Positions 41,856 to 55,148 of a stretch of DNA of 64,000 bases are shown in pieces. Source of the stretch: Fasciola hepatica (taxonomy: Eukaryota; Platyhelminthes; Trematoda; Plagiorchiida; Fasciolidae). Both the position numbers and the translations under genes were made by a program. The stretch covers positions 29,530,501 to 29,594,500 of the forward strand of contig CANUEZ040000047.1 in assembly GCA_948099385.1 (NCBI GenBank), read 5' to 3'. Numbering within the stretch: the stretch's first letter is position 1; each line of letters opens with the position of its first letter. The notes below the pieces were generated by a model. That model saw only the letters and a program-made list of their open reading frames with translations, was not told the origin of the DNA and searched no databases.

Positions 41856-44800
41856 GTTGTTACCGTTCAAAATCCAGTGATGGAAGGGTGCTATATGATG
41901 TAGTGTAGATGTTGAACAAACCGTTGAGAGCGATCGCGGATAGCCTTGCGGTTAAGGTGTTCGATTCACAGTCGTTCAGCCTGTGTTCGAGTCGCCGTGG
42001 GGGCTCGGTGCATGTGCACTGCTCATCATTCCCAACAAGGATGAAACAGCTGTACAGTGCATATCCATGCTTTTCAATGGTCAGTTGAGCGTTCAAGCTG
42101 CATCATGAATCATATTATATACAAATCTAATCTGCTACTACTCAATTGCAAATAGTAAGCAAGCTGTGTAGGTTGTTCATAAGGGAATTTGTTCGTCGTA
42201 TTTAGGCCCGTACAGAGAAGTGATCGATCATAGGAGTCGATCGGTGTGTGGGAAGCTTGTTGTTACCGTTCAAAATCCAGTGATGGAAGGGTGCTATATG
42301 ATGTAGTGTAGATGTTGAACAAACCGTTGAGAGCGATCGCGGATAGCCTTGCGGTTAAGGTGTTCGATTCACAGTCGTTCAGCCTGTGTTCGAGTCGCCG
42401 TGGGGGCTCGCTGCATGTGCACTGCTCATCATTCCCAACAAGGATGAAACAGCTGTACAGTGCATATCCATGCTTTTCAATGGTCAGTTGAGCGTTCAAG
42501 CTGCATCATGAATCATATTATATACAAATCTAATCTGCTACTACTCAATTGCAAATAGTAAGCAAGCTGTGTAGGTTGTTCATAAGGGAATTTGTTCGTC
42601 GTATTTAGGCCCGTACAGAGAAGTGATCGATCATAGGAGTCGATCGGTGTGTGGGAAGCTTGTTGTTACCGTTCAAAATCCAGTGATGGAAGGGTGCTAT
42701 ATGATGTAGTGTAGATGTTGAACAAACCGTTGAGAGCCATCGCGGCTAGCCTTGCGGTTAAGGTGTTCGATTCACAGTCGTTGAGCCTGTGTTCGAGTCG
42801 CCGTGGGGGCTCGGTGCATGTGCACTGCTCATCATTCCCAACAAGGATGAAACAGCTGTACAGTGCATATCCATGCTTTTCAATGGTCAGTTGAGCGTTC
42901 AAGCTGCATCATGAATCATATTATATACAAATCTAATCTGCTACTACCCAATTGCAAATAGTAAGCAAGCTGTGTAGGTTGTTCATAAGGGAATGTGTTC
43001 GTTGTACTTAGGCCCGTACAGAGAAGTGATAGATCATAGGAGTCGATCGGTGTGTGGGAAGCTTGTTGTTACCGTTCAAAATTCAGTGATGGCAGGGTGC
43101 TATATGATGTAGTGTAGATGTTGAACAAACCGTTGAGAGCGATCGCGGATAGCCTTGCGGTTAAGGTGTTCGATTCACAGTCGTTGAGCCTGTGTTCGAG
43201 TCGCCGTGGGGGCTCGGTGCATGTGCACTGCTCATCATTCCCAACAAGGATGAAACAGCTGTACAGTGCATATCCATGCTTTTCAATGGTCAGTTGAGCG
43301 TTCAAGCTGCATCATGAATCATATTATATACAAATCTAATCTGCTACTACTCAATTGCAAATAGTAAGCAAGCTGTGTAGGTTGTTCATAAGGGAATTTG
43401 TTCGTCGTATTTAGGCCCGTACAGAGAAGTGATCGATCATAGGAGTCGATCGGTGTGTGGGAAGCTTGTTGTTACCGTTCAAAATCCAGTGATGGAAGGG
43501 TGCTATATGATGTAGTGTAGATGTTGAACAAACCGTTGAGAGCGATCGCGGATAGCCTTGCGGTTAAGGTGTTCGATTCACAGTCGTTCAGCCTGTGTTC
43601 GAGTCGCCGTGGGGGCTCGGTGCATGTGCACTGCTCATCATTCCCAACAAGGATGAAACAGCTGTACAGTGCATATCCATGCTTTTCAATGGTCAGTTGA
43701 GCGTTCAAGCTGCATCATGAATCATATTATATACAAATCTAATCTGCTACTACTCAATTGCAAATAGTAAGCAAGCTGTGTAGGTTGTTCATAAGGGAAT
43801 TTGTTCGTTGTACTTAGGCCCGTACAGAGAAGTGATCGATCATAGGAGTCGATCGGTGTGTGGGAAGCTTGTTGTTACCGTTCAAAATCCAGTGATGGAA
43901 GGGTGCTATATGATGTAGTGTAGATGTTGAACAAACCGTTGAGAGCGATCGCGGATAGCCTTGCGGTTAAGGTGTTCGATTCACAGTCGTTCAGCCTGTG
44001 TTCGAGTCGCCGTGGGGGCTCGGTGCATGTGCACTGCTCATCATTCCCAACAAGGATGAAACAGCTGTACAGTGCATATCCATGCTTTTCAATGGTCAGT
44101 TGAGCGTTCAAGCTGCATCATGAATCATATTATATACAAATCTAATCTGCTACTACTCAATTGCAAATAGTAAGCAAGCTGTGTAGGTTGTTCATAACGG
44201 AATTTGTTCGTTGTACTTAGGCCCGTACAGAGAAGTGATCGATCATAGGAGTCGATCGGTGTGTGGGAAGCTTGTTGTTACCGTTCAAAATCCAGTGATG
44301 GAAGGGTGCTATATGATGTAGTGTAGATGTTGAACAAACCGTTGAGAGCGATCGCGGATAGCCTTGCGGTTAAGGTGTTCGATTCACAGTCGTTCAGCCT
44401 GTGTTCGAGTGGCCGTGGGGGCTCGGTGCATGTGCACTGCTCATCATTCCCAACAAGGATGAAACAGCTGTACAGTGCATATCCATGCTTTTCAATGGTC
44501 AGTTGAGCGTTCAAGCTGCATCATGAATCATATTATATACAAATCTAATCTGCTACTACTCAATTGCAAATAGTAAGCAAGCTGTGTAGGTTGTTCATAA
44601 GGGAATTTGTTCGTCGTATTTAGGCCCGTACAGAGAAGTGATCGATCATAGGAGTCGATCGGTGTGTGGGAAGCTTGTTGTTACCGTTCAAAATCCAGTG
44701 ATGGAAGGGTGCTATATGATGTAGTGTAGATGTTGAACAAACCGGTGAGAGCCATCGCGGATAGCCTTGCGGTTAAGGTGTTCGATTCACAGTCGTTGAG

Positions 44801-47800
44801 CCTGTGTTCGAGTCGCCGTGGGGGCTCGCTGCATGTGCACTGCTCATCATTCCCAACAAGGATGAAACAGCTGTACAGTGCATATCCATGCTTTTCAATG
44901 GTCAGTTGAGCGTTCAAGCTGCATCATGAATCATATTATGTACAAATCTAATCTGCTACTACTCAATTGCAAATAGTAAGCAAGCTGTGTAGGTTGTTCA
45001 TAAGGGAATGTGTTCGTTGTACTTAGGCCCGTACAGAGAAGTGATCGATCATAGGAGTCGATCGGTGTGTGGGAAGCTTGTTGTTACCGTTCAAAATCCA
45101 GTGATGGAAGGGTGCTATATGATGTAGTGTAGATGTTGAACAAACCGTTGAGAGCCATCGCGGATAGCCTTGCGGTTAAGGTGTTCGATTCACAGTCGTT
45201 CAGCCTGTGTTCGAGTCGCCGTGGGGGCTCGGTGCATGTGCACTGCTCATCATTCCCAACAAGGATGAAACAGCTGTACAGTGCATATCCATGCTTTTCA
45301 ATGGTCAGTTGAGCGTTCAAGCTGCATCATGAATCATATTATATACAAATCTAATCTGCTACTACTCAATTGCAAATAGTAAGCAAGCTGTGTAGGTTGT
45401 TCATAAGGGAATTTGTTCGTTGTACTTAGGCCCGTACAGAGAAGTGATCGATCATAGGAGTCGATCGGTGTGTGGGAAGCTTGTTGTTACCGTTCAAAAT
45501 CCAGTGATGGAAGGGTGCTATATGATGTAGTGTAGATGTTGAACAAACCGTTGAGAGCCATCGCGGATAGCCTTGCGGTTAAGGTGTTCGATTCACAGTC
45601 GTTCAGCCTGTGTTCGAGTCGCCGTGGGGGCTCGGTGCATGTGCACTGCTCATCATTCCCAACAAGGATGAAACAGCTGTACAGTGCATATCCATGCTTT
45701 TCAATGGTCAGTTGAGCGTTCAAGCTGCATCATGAATCATATTATATACAAATCTAATCTGCTACTACTCAATTGCAAATAGTAAGCAAGCTGTGTAGGT
45801 TGTTCATAAGGGAATGTGTTCGTTGTACTTAGGCCCGTACAGAGAAGTGATAGATCATAGGAGTCGATCGGTGTGTGGGACGCTTGTTGTTACCGTTCAA
45901 AATTCAGTGATGGCAGGGTGCTATATGATGTAGTGTAGATGTTGAACAAACCGTTGAGAGCCATCGCGGATAGCCTTGCGGTTAAGGTGTTCGATTCACA
46001 GTCGTTCAGCCTGTGTTCGAGTGGCCGTGGGGGCTCGGTGCATGTGCACTGCTCATCATTCCCAACAAGGATGAAACAGCTGTACAGTGCATATCCATGC
46101 TTTTCAATGGTCAGTTGAGCGTTCAAGCTGCATCATGAATCATATTATATACAAATCTAATCTGCTACTACTCAATTGCAAATAGTAAGCAAGCTGTGTA
46201 GGTTGTTCATAAGGGAATTTGTTCGTTGTACTTAGGCCCGTACAGAGAAGTGATCGATCATAGGAGTCGATCGGTGTGTGGGAAGCTTGTTGTTACCGTT
46301 CAAAATCCAGTGATGGAAGGGTGCTATATGATGTAGTGTAGATGTTGAACAAACCGTTGAGAGCGATCGCGGATAGCCTTGCGGTTAAGGTGTTCGATTC
46401 ACAGTCGTTCAGCCTGTGTTCGAGTGGCCGTGGGGGCTCGGTGCATGTGCACTGCTCATCATTCCCAACAAGGATGAAACAGCTGTACAGTGCATATCCA
46501 TGCTTTTCAATGGTCAGTTGAGCGTTCAAGCTGCATCATGAATCATATTATATACAAATCTAATCTGCTACTACTCAATTGCAAATAGTAAGCAAGCTGT
46601 GTAGGTTGTTCATAAGGGAATTTGTTCGTTGTACTTAGGCCCGTACAGAGAAGTGATCGATCATAGGAGTCGATCGGTGTGTGGGAAGCTTGTTGTTACC
46701 GTTCAAAATCCAGTGATGGAAGGGTGCTATATGATGTAGTGTAGATGTTGAACAAACCGTTGAGAGCGATCGCGGATAGCCTTGCGGTTAAGGTGTTCGA
46801 TTCACAGTCGTTCAGCCTGTGTTCGAGTCGCCGTGGGGGCTCGGTGCATGTGCACTGCTCATCATTCCCAACAAGGATGAAACAGCTGTACAGTGCATAT
46901 CCATGCTTTTCAATGGTCAGTTGAGCGTTCAAGCTGCATCATGAATCATATTATATACAAATCTAATCTGCTACTACTCAATTGCAAATAGTAAGCAAGC
47001 TGTGTAGGTTGTTCATAAGGGAATTTGTTCGTTGTACTTAGGCCCGTACAGAGAAGTGATCGATCATAGGAGTCGATCGGTGTGTGGGAAGCTTGTTGTT
47101 ACCGTTCAAAATCCAGTGATGGAAGGGTGCTATATGATGTAGTGTAGATGTTGAACAAACCGTTGAGAGCGATCGCGGATAGCCTTGCGGTTAAGGTGTT
47201 CGATTCACAGTCGTTCAGCCTGTGTTCGAGTCGCCGTGGGGGCTCGGTGCATGTGCACTGCTCATCATTCCCAACAAGGATGAAACAGCTGTACAGTGCA
47301 TATCCATGCTTTTCAATGGTCAGTTGAGCGTTCAAGCTGCATCATGAATCATATTATATACAAATCTAATCTGCTACTACTCAATTGCAAATAGTAAGCA
47401 AGCTGTGTAGGTTGTTCATAACGGAATGTGTTCGTTGTACTTAGGCCCGTACAGAGAAGTGATCGATCATAGGAGTCGATCGGTGTGTGGGAAGCTTGTT
47501 GTTACCGTTCAAAATCCAGTGATGGAAGGGTGCTATATGATGTAGTGTAGATGTTGAACAAACCGTTGAGAGCGATCGCGGATAGCCTTGCGGTTAAGGT
47601 GTTCGATTCACAGTCGTTCAGCCTGTGTTCGAGTGGCCGTGGGGGCTCGGTGCATGTGCACTGCTCATCATTCCCAACAAGGATGAAACAGCTGTACAGT
47701 GCATATCCATGCTTTTCAATGGTCAGTTGAGCGTTCAAGCTGCATCATGAATCATATTATATACAAATCTAATCTGCTACTACTCAATTGCAAATAGTAA

Positions 47801-50800
47801 GCAAGCTGTGTAGGTTGTTCATAAGGGAATGTGTTCGTTGTACTTAGGCCCGTACAGAGAAGTGATAGATCATAGGAGTCGATCGGTGTGTGGGACGCTT
47901 GTTGTTACCGTTCAAAATCCAGTGATGGAAGGGTGCTATATGATGTAGTGTAGATGTTGAACAAACCGGTGAGAGCCATCGCGGATAGCCTTGCGGTTAA
48001 GGTGTTCGATTCACAGTCGTTGAGCCTGTGTTCGAGTCGCCGTGGGGGCACGGTGCATTTGCACTGCTCATCATTCCCAACAAGGATGAAACAGCTGTAC
48101 AGTGCATATCCATGCTTTTCAATGGTCAGTTGAGCGTTCAAGCTGCATCATGAATCATATTATATACAAATCTAATCTGCTACTACTCAATTGCAAATAG
48201 TAAGCAAGCTGTGTAGGTTGTTCATAAGGGAATTTGTTCGTTGTACTTAGGCCCGTACAGAGAAGTGATCGATCATAGGAGTCGATCGGTGTGTGGGAAG
48301 CTTGTTGTTACCGTTCAAAATCCAGTGATGGAAGGGTGCTATATGATGTAGTGTAGATGTTGAACAAACCGTTGAGAGCGATCGCGGATAGCCTTGCGGT
48401 TAAGGTGTTCGATTCACAGTCGTTCAGCCTGTGTTCGAGTGGCCGTGGGGGCTCGGTGCATGTGCACTGCTCATCATTCCCAACAAGGATGAAACAGCTG
48501 TACAGTGCATATCCATGCTTTTCAATGGTCAGTTGAGCGTTCAAGCTGCATCATGAATCATATTATATACAAATCTAATCTGCTACTACTCAATTGCAAA
48601 TAGTAAGCAAGCTGTGTAGGTTGTTCATAAGGGAATTTGTTCGTTGTACTTAGGCCCGTACAGAGAAGTGATCGATCATAGGAGTCGATCGGTGTGTGGG
48701 AAGCTTGTTGTTACCGTTCAAAATCCAGTGATGGAAGGGTGCTATATGATGTAGTGTAGATGTTGAACAAACCGTTGAGAGCCATCGCGGATAGCCCTGC
48801 GGTTAAGGTGTTCGATTCACAGTCGTTGAGCCTGTGTTCGAGTCGCCGTGGGGGCTCGGTGCATGTGCACTGCTCATCATTCCCAACAAGGATGAAACAG
48901 CTGTACAGTGCATATCCATGCTTTTCAATGGTCAGTTGAGCGTTCAAGCTGCATCATGAATCATATTATATACAAATCTAATCTGCTACTACTCAATTGC
49001 AAATAGTAAGCAAGCTGTGTAGGTTGTTCATAAGGGAATTTGTTCGTTGTACTTAGGCCCGTACAGAGAAGTGATCGATCATAGGAGTCGATCGGTGTGT
49101 GGGAAGCTTGTTGTTACCGTTCAAAATCCAGTGATGGAAGGGTGCTATATGATGTAGTGTAGATGTTGAACAAACCGTTGAGAGCGATCGCGGATAGCCT
49201 TGCGGTTAAGGTGTTCGATTCACAGTCGTTCAGCCTGTGTTCGAGTCGCCGTGGGGGCTCGGTGCATGTGCACTGCTCATCATTCCCAACAAGGATGAAA
49301 CAGCTGTACAGTGCATATCCATGCTTTTCAATGGTCAGTTGAGCGTTCAAGCTGCACCATGAATCATATTATGTACAAATCTAATCTGCTACTACTCAAT
49401 TGCAAATAGTAAGCAAGCTGTGTAGGTTGTTCATAAGGGAATTTGTTCGTTGTACTTAGGCCCGTACAGAGAAGTGATCGATCATAGGAGTCGATCGGTG
49501 TGTGGGAAGCTTGTTGTTACCGTTCAAAATCCAGTGATGGAAGGGTGCTATATGATGTAGTGTAGATGTTGAACAAACCGTTGAGAGCCATCGCGGATAG
49601 CCTTGCGGTTAAGGTGTTCGATTCACAGTCGTTCAGCCTGTGTTCGAGTCGCCGTGGGGGCTCGGTGCATGTGCACTGCTCATCATTCCCAACAAGGATG
49701 AAACAGCTGTACAGTGCATATCCATGCTTTTCAATGGTCAGTTGAGCGTTCAAGCTGCATCATGAATCATATTATATACAAATCTAATCTGCTACTACTC
49801 AATTGCAAATAGTAAGCAAGCTGTGTAGGTTGTTCATAAGGGAATTTGTTCGTTGTACTTAGGCCCGTACAGAGAAGTGATCGATCATAGGAGTCGATCG
49901 GTGTGTGGGAAGCTTGTTGTTACCGTTCAAAATCCAGTGATGGAAGGGTGCTATATGATGTAGTGTAGATGTTGAACAAACCGTTGAGAGCGATCGCGGA
50001 TAGCCTTGCGGTTAAGGTGTTCGATTCACAGTCGTTCAGCCTGTGTTCGAGTCGCCGTGGGGGCTCGGTGCATGTGCACTGCTCATCATTCCCAACAAGG
50101 ATGAAACAGCTGTACAGTGCATATCCATGCTTTTCAATGGTCAGTTGAGCGTTCAAGCTGCATCATGAATCATATTATATACAAATCTAATCTGCTACTA
50201 CTCAATTGCAAATAGTAAGCAAGCTGTGTAGGTTGTTCATAACGGAATGTGTTCGTTGTACTTAGGCCCGTACAGAGAAGTGATCGATCATAGGAGTCGA
50301 TCGGTGTGTGGGAAGCTTGTTGTTACCGTTCAAAATCCAGTGATGGAAGGGTGCTATATGATGTAGTGTAGATGTTGAACAAACCGTTGAGAGCCATCGC
50401 GGATAGCCTTGCGGTTAAGGTGTTCGATTCACAGTCGTTCAGCCTGTGTTCGAGTCGCCGTGGGGGCTCGGTGCATGTGCACTGCTCATCATTCCCAACA
50501 AGGATGAAACAGCTGTACAGTGCATATCCATGCTTTTCAATGGTCAGTTGAGCGTTCAAGCTGCATCATGAATCATATTATATACAAATCTAATCTGCTA
50601 CTACTCAATTGCAAATAGTAAGCAAGCTGTGTAGGTTGTTCATAAGGGAATTTGTTCGTTGTACTTAGGCCCGTACAGAGAAGTGATCGATCATAGGAGT
50701 CGATCGGTGTGTGGGAAGCTTGTTGTTACCGTTCAAAATCCAGTGATGGAAGGGTGCTATATGATGTAGTGTAGATGTTGAACAAACCGTTGAGAGCCAT

Positions 50801-52296
50801 CGCGGATAGCCTTGCGGTTAAGGTGTTCGATTCACAGTCGTTGAGCCTGTGTTCGAGTCGCCGTGGGGGCTCGGTGCATGTGCACTGCTCATCATTCCCA
50901 ACAAGGATGAAACAGCTGTACAGTGCATATCCATGCTTTTCAATGGTCAGTTGAGCGTTCAAGCTGCATCATGAATCATATTATATACAAATCTAATCTG
51001 CTACTACTCAATTGCAAATAGTAAGCAAGCTGTGTAGGTTGTTCATAAGGGAATTTGTTCGTTGTACTTAGGCCCGTACAGAGAAGTGATCGATCATAGG
51101 AGTCGATCGGTGTGTGGGAAGCTTGTTGTTACCGTTCAAAATCCAGTGATGGAAGGGTGCTATATGATGTAGTGTAGATGTTGAACAAACCGTTGAGAGC
51201 CATCGCGGATAGCCTTGCGGTTAAGGTGTTCGATTCACAGTCGTTCAGCCTGTGTTCGAGTCGCCGTGGGGGCTCGGTGCATGTGCACTGCTCATCATTC
51301 CCAACAAGGATGAAACAGCTGTACAGTGCATATCCATGCTTTTCAATGGTCAGTTGAGCGTTCAAGCTGCATCATGAATCATATTATATACAAATCTAAT
51401 CTGCTACTACTCAATTGCAAATAGTAAGCAAGCTGTGTAGGTTGTTCATAAGGGAATTTGTTCGTTGTACTTAGGCCCGTACAGAGAAGTGATCGATCAT
51501 AGGAGTCGATCGGTGTGTGGGAAGCTTGTTGTTACCGTTCAAAATCCAGTGATGGAAGGGTGCTATATGATGTAGTGTAGATGTTGAACAAACCGTTGAG
51601 AGCGATCGCGGATAGCCTTGCGGTTAAGGTGTTCGATTCACAGTCGTTCAGCCTGTGTTCGAGTCGCCGTGGGGGCTCGGTGCATGTGCACTGCTCATCA
51701 TTCCCAACAAGGATGAAACAGCTGTACAGTGCATATCCATGCTTTTCAATGGTCAGTTGAGCGTTCAAGCTGCATCATGAATCATATTATATACAAATCT
51801 AATCTGCTACTACTCAATTGCAAATAGTAAGCAAGCTGTGTAGGTTGTTCATAAGGGAATTTGTTCGTTGTACTTAGGCCCGTACAGAGAAGTGATCGAT
51901 CATAGGAGTCGATCGGTGTGTGGGAAGCTTGTTGTTACCGTTCAAAATCCAGTGATGGAAGGGTGCTATATGATGTAGTGTAGATGTTGAACAAACCGTT
52001 GAGAGCCATCGCGGATAGCCTTGCGGTTAAGGTGTTCGATTCACAGTCGTTCAGCCTGTGTTCGAGTCGCCGTGGGGGCTCGGTGCATGTGCACTGCTCA
52101 TCATTCCCAACAAGGATGAAACAGCTGTACAGTGCATATCCATGCTTTTCAATGGTCAGTTGAGCGTTCAAGCTGCATCATGAATCATATTATATACAAA
52201 TCTAATCTGCTACTACTCAATTGCAAATAGTAAGCAAGCTGTGTAGGTTGTTCATAAGGGAATGTGTTCGTTGTACTTAGGCCCGTACAGAGAAGT

Positions 52297-52500
52297 GATA
52301 GATCATAGGAGTCGATCGGTGTGTGGGACGCTTGTTGTTACCGTTCAAAATTCAGTGATGGCAGGGTGCTATATGATGTAGTGTAGATGTTGAACAAACC
52401 GTTGAGAGCCATCGCGGATAGCCTTGCGGTTAAGGTGTTCGATTCACAGTCGTTCAGCCTGTGTTCGAGTCGCCGTGGGGGCACGGTGCATTTGCACTGC
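52297..52500 (+). repeat. Recurrent linked haplotype (GATAGATC ... GACGCTT ... GCACGG)
   Basis: This copy links GTGATAGATC, loss of HindIII by AAGCTT to ACGCTT (52,328), AATTCAGTGATGGCAGGG, and GGCACGGTGCATTTGC. The same full set appears at about 59,551-59,754 and 61,163-61,366. The left half alone is at about 45,849, and the outer parts without the middle are at about 47,864-48,067. A further copy begins at the right edge of the window (63,985). The spacings are whole monomers but not a constant number. Confidence 0.75.
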
Positions 52501-53463
52501 TCATCATTCCCAACAAGGATGAAACAGCTGTACAGTGCATATCCATGCTTTTCAATGGTCAGTTGAGCGTTCAAGCTGCATCATGAATCATATTATATAC
52601 AAATCTAATCTGCTACTACTCAATTGCAAATAGTAAGCAAGCTGTGTAGGTTGTTCATAAGGGAATTTGTTCGTTGTACTTAGGCCCGTACAGAGAAGTG
52701 ATCGATCATAGGAGTCGATCGGTGTGTGGGAAGCTTGTTGTTACCGTTCAAAATCCAGTGATGGAAGGGTGCTATATGATGTAGTGTAGATGTTGAACAA
52801 ACCGTTGAGAGCGATCGCGGATAGCCTTGCGGTTAAGGTGTTCGATTCACAGTCGTTGAGCCTGTGTTCGAGTCGCCGTGGGGGCTCGGTGCATGTGCAC
52901 TGCTCATCATTCCCAACAAGGATGAAACAGCTGTACAGTGCATATCCATGCTTTTCAATGGTCAGTTGAGCGTTCAAGCTGCATCATGAATCATATTATA
53001 TACAAATCTAATCTGCTACTACTCAATTGCAAATAGTAAGCAAGCTGTGTAGGTTGTTCATAAGGGAATTTGTTCGTTGTACTTAGGCCCGTACAGAGAA
53101 GTGATCGATCATAGGAGTCGATCGGTGTGTGGGAAGCTTGTTGTTACCGTTCAAAATCCAGTGATGGAAGGGTGCTATATGATGTAGTGTAGATGTTGAA
53201 CAAACCGTTGAGAGCGATCGCGGATAGCCTTGCGGTTAAGGTGTTCGATTCACAGTCGTTCAGCCTGTGTTCGAGTGGCCGTGGGGGCTCGGTGCATGTG
53301 CACTGCTCATCATTCCCAACAAGGATGAAACAGCTGTACAGTGCATATCCATGCTTTTCAATGGTCAGTTGAGCGTTCAAGCTGCATCATGAATCATATC
53401 ATATACAAATCTAATCTGCTACTACTCAATTGCAAATAGTAAGCAAGCTGTGTAGGTTGTTCA

Positions 53464-54660
53464 TAAGGGAATTTGTTCGTCGTATTTAGGCCCGTACAGA
53501 GAAGTGATCGATCATAGGAGTCGATCGGTGTGTGGGAAGCTTGTTGTTAGCGTTCAAAATCCAGTGATGGAAGGTCGCTATATGATGTAGTGTAGATGTT
53601 GAACAAACCGGTGAGAGCCATCGCGGATAGCCTTGCGGTTAAGGTGTTCGATTCACAGTCGTTCAGCCTGTGTTCGAGTCGCCGTGGGGGCTCGCTGCAT
53701 GTGCACTGCTCATCATTCCCAACAAGGATGAAACAGCTGTACAGTGCATATCCATGCTTTTCAATGGTCAGTTGAGCGTTCAAGCTGCATCATGAATCAT
53801 ATTATGTACAAATCTAATCTGCTACTACTCAATTGCAAATAGTAAGCAAGCTGTGTAGGTTGTTCATAACGGAATGTGTTCGTTGTACTTAGGCCCGTAC
53901 AGAGAAGTGATCGATCATAGGAGTCGATCGGTGTGTGGGAAGCTTGTTGTTACCGTTCAAAATCCAGTGATGGAAGGGTGCTATATGATGTAGTGTAGAT
54001 GTTGAACAAACCGTTGAGAGCGATCGCGGATAGCCTTGCGGTTAAGGTGTTCGATTCACAGTCGTTCAGCCTGTGTTCGAGTCGCCGTGGGGGCTCGGTG
54101 CATGTGCACTGCTCATCATTCCCAACAAGGATGAAACAGCTGTACAGTGCATATCCATGCTTTTCAATGGTCAGTTGAGCGTTCAAGCTGCATCATGAAT
54201 CATATTATATACAAATCTAATCTGCTACTACTCAATTGCAAATAGTAAGCAAGCTGTGTAGGTTGTTCATAAGGGAATTTGTTCGTTGTACTTAGGCCCG
54301 TACAGAGAAGTGATCGATCATAGGAGTCGATCGGTGTGTGGGAAGCTTGTTGTTACCGTTCAAAATCCAGTGATGGAAGGGTGCTATATGATGTAGTGTA
54401 GATGTTGAACAAACCGTTGAGAGCGATCGCGGATAGCCTTGCGGTTAAGGTGTTCGATTCACAGTCGTTCAGCCTGTGTTCGAGTCGCCGTGGGGGCTCG
54501 GTGCATGTGCACTGCTCATCATTCCCAACAAGGATGAAACAGCTGTACAGTGCATATCCATGCTTTTCAATGGTCAGTTGAGCGTTCAAGCTGCATCATG
54601 AATCATATTATATACAAATCTAATCTGCTACTACTCAATTGCAAATAGTAAGCAAGCTGT
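53464..54660. repeat. Block also present 9,269 bp downstream
   Basis: About 53,464-54,660 corresponds to about 62,733-63,930, a shift of 9,269 bp (23 x 403). Shared markers: GTCGTATTT linker, GTTAGCGTTC, GAAGGTCGC, ACCGGTGAG, CTCGCTGCAT and ATTATGTAC, then an AACGGAATGTG linker and two GAGCGATC monomers. One difference is GTTCAGCC versus GTTGAGCC. It shows that blocks move well beyond nearest neighbours. Confidence 0.6.
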
Positions 54661-55148
54661 GTAGGTTGTTCATAAGGGAATTTGTTCGTTGTACTTAGGC
54701 CCGTACAGAGAAGTGATCGATCATAGGAGTCGATCGGTGTGTGGGAAGCTTGTTGTTACCGTTCAAAATCCAGTGATGGAAGGGTGCTATATGATGTAGT
54801 GTAGATGTTGAACAAACCGTTGAGAGCGATCGCGGATAGCCTTGCGGTTAAGGTGTTCGATTCACAGTCGTTCAGCCTGTGTTCGAGTCGCCGTGGGGGC
54901 TCGGTGCATGTGCACTGCTCATCATTCCCAACAAGGATGAAACAGCTGTACAGTGCATATCCATGCTTTTCAATGGTCAGTTGAGCGTTCAAGCTGCATC
55001 ATGAATCATATTATATACAAATCTAATCTGCTACTACTCAATTGCAAATAGTAAGCAAGCTGTGTAGGTTGTTCATAAGGGAATTTGTTCGTTGTACTTA
55101 GGCCCGTACAGAGAAGTGATCGATCATAGGAGTCGATCGGTGTGTGGG
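54343..55148. repeat. Run of identical monomers
   Basis: The two monomers at 54,343-54,745 and 54,746-55,148 match each other and the reference monomer at 57,567 base for base on reading. They mark the most recently homogenised part of the array (about 44-64 kb). Confidence 0.7.
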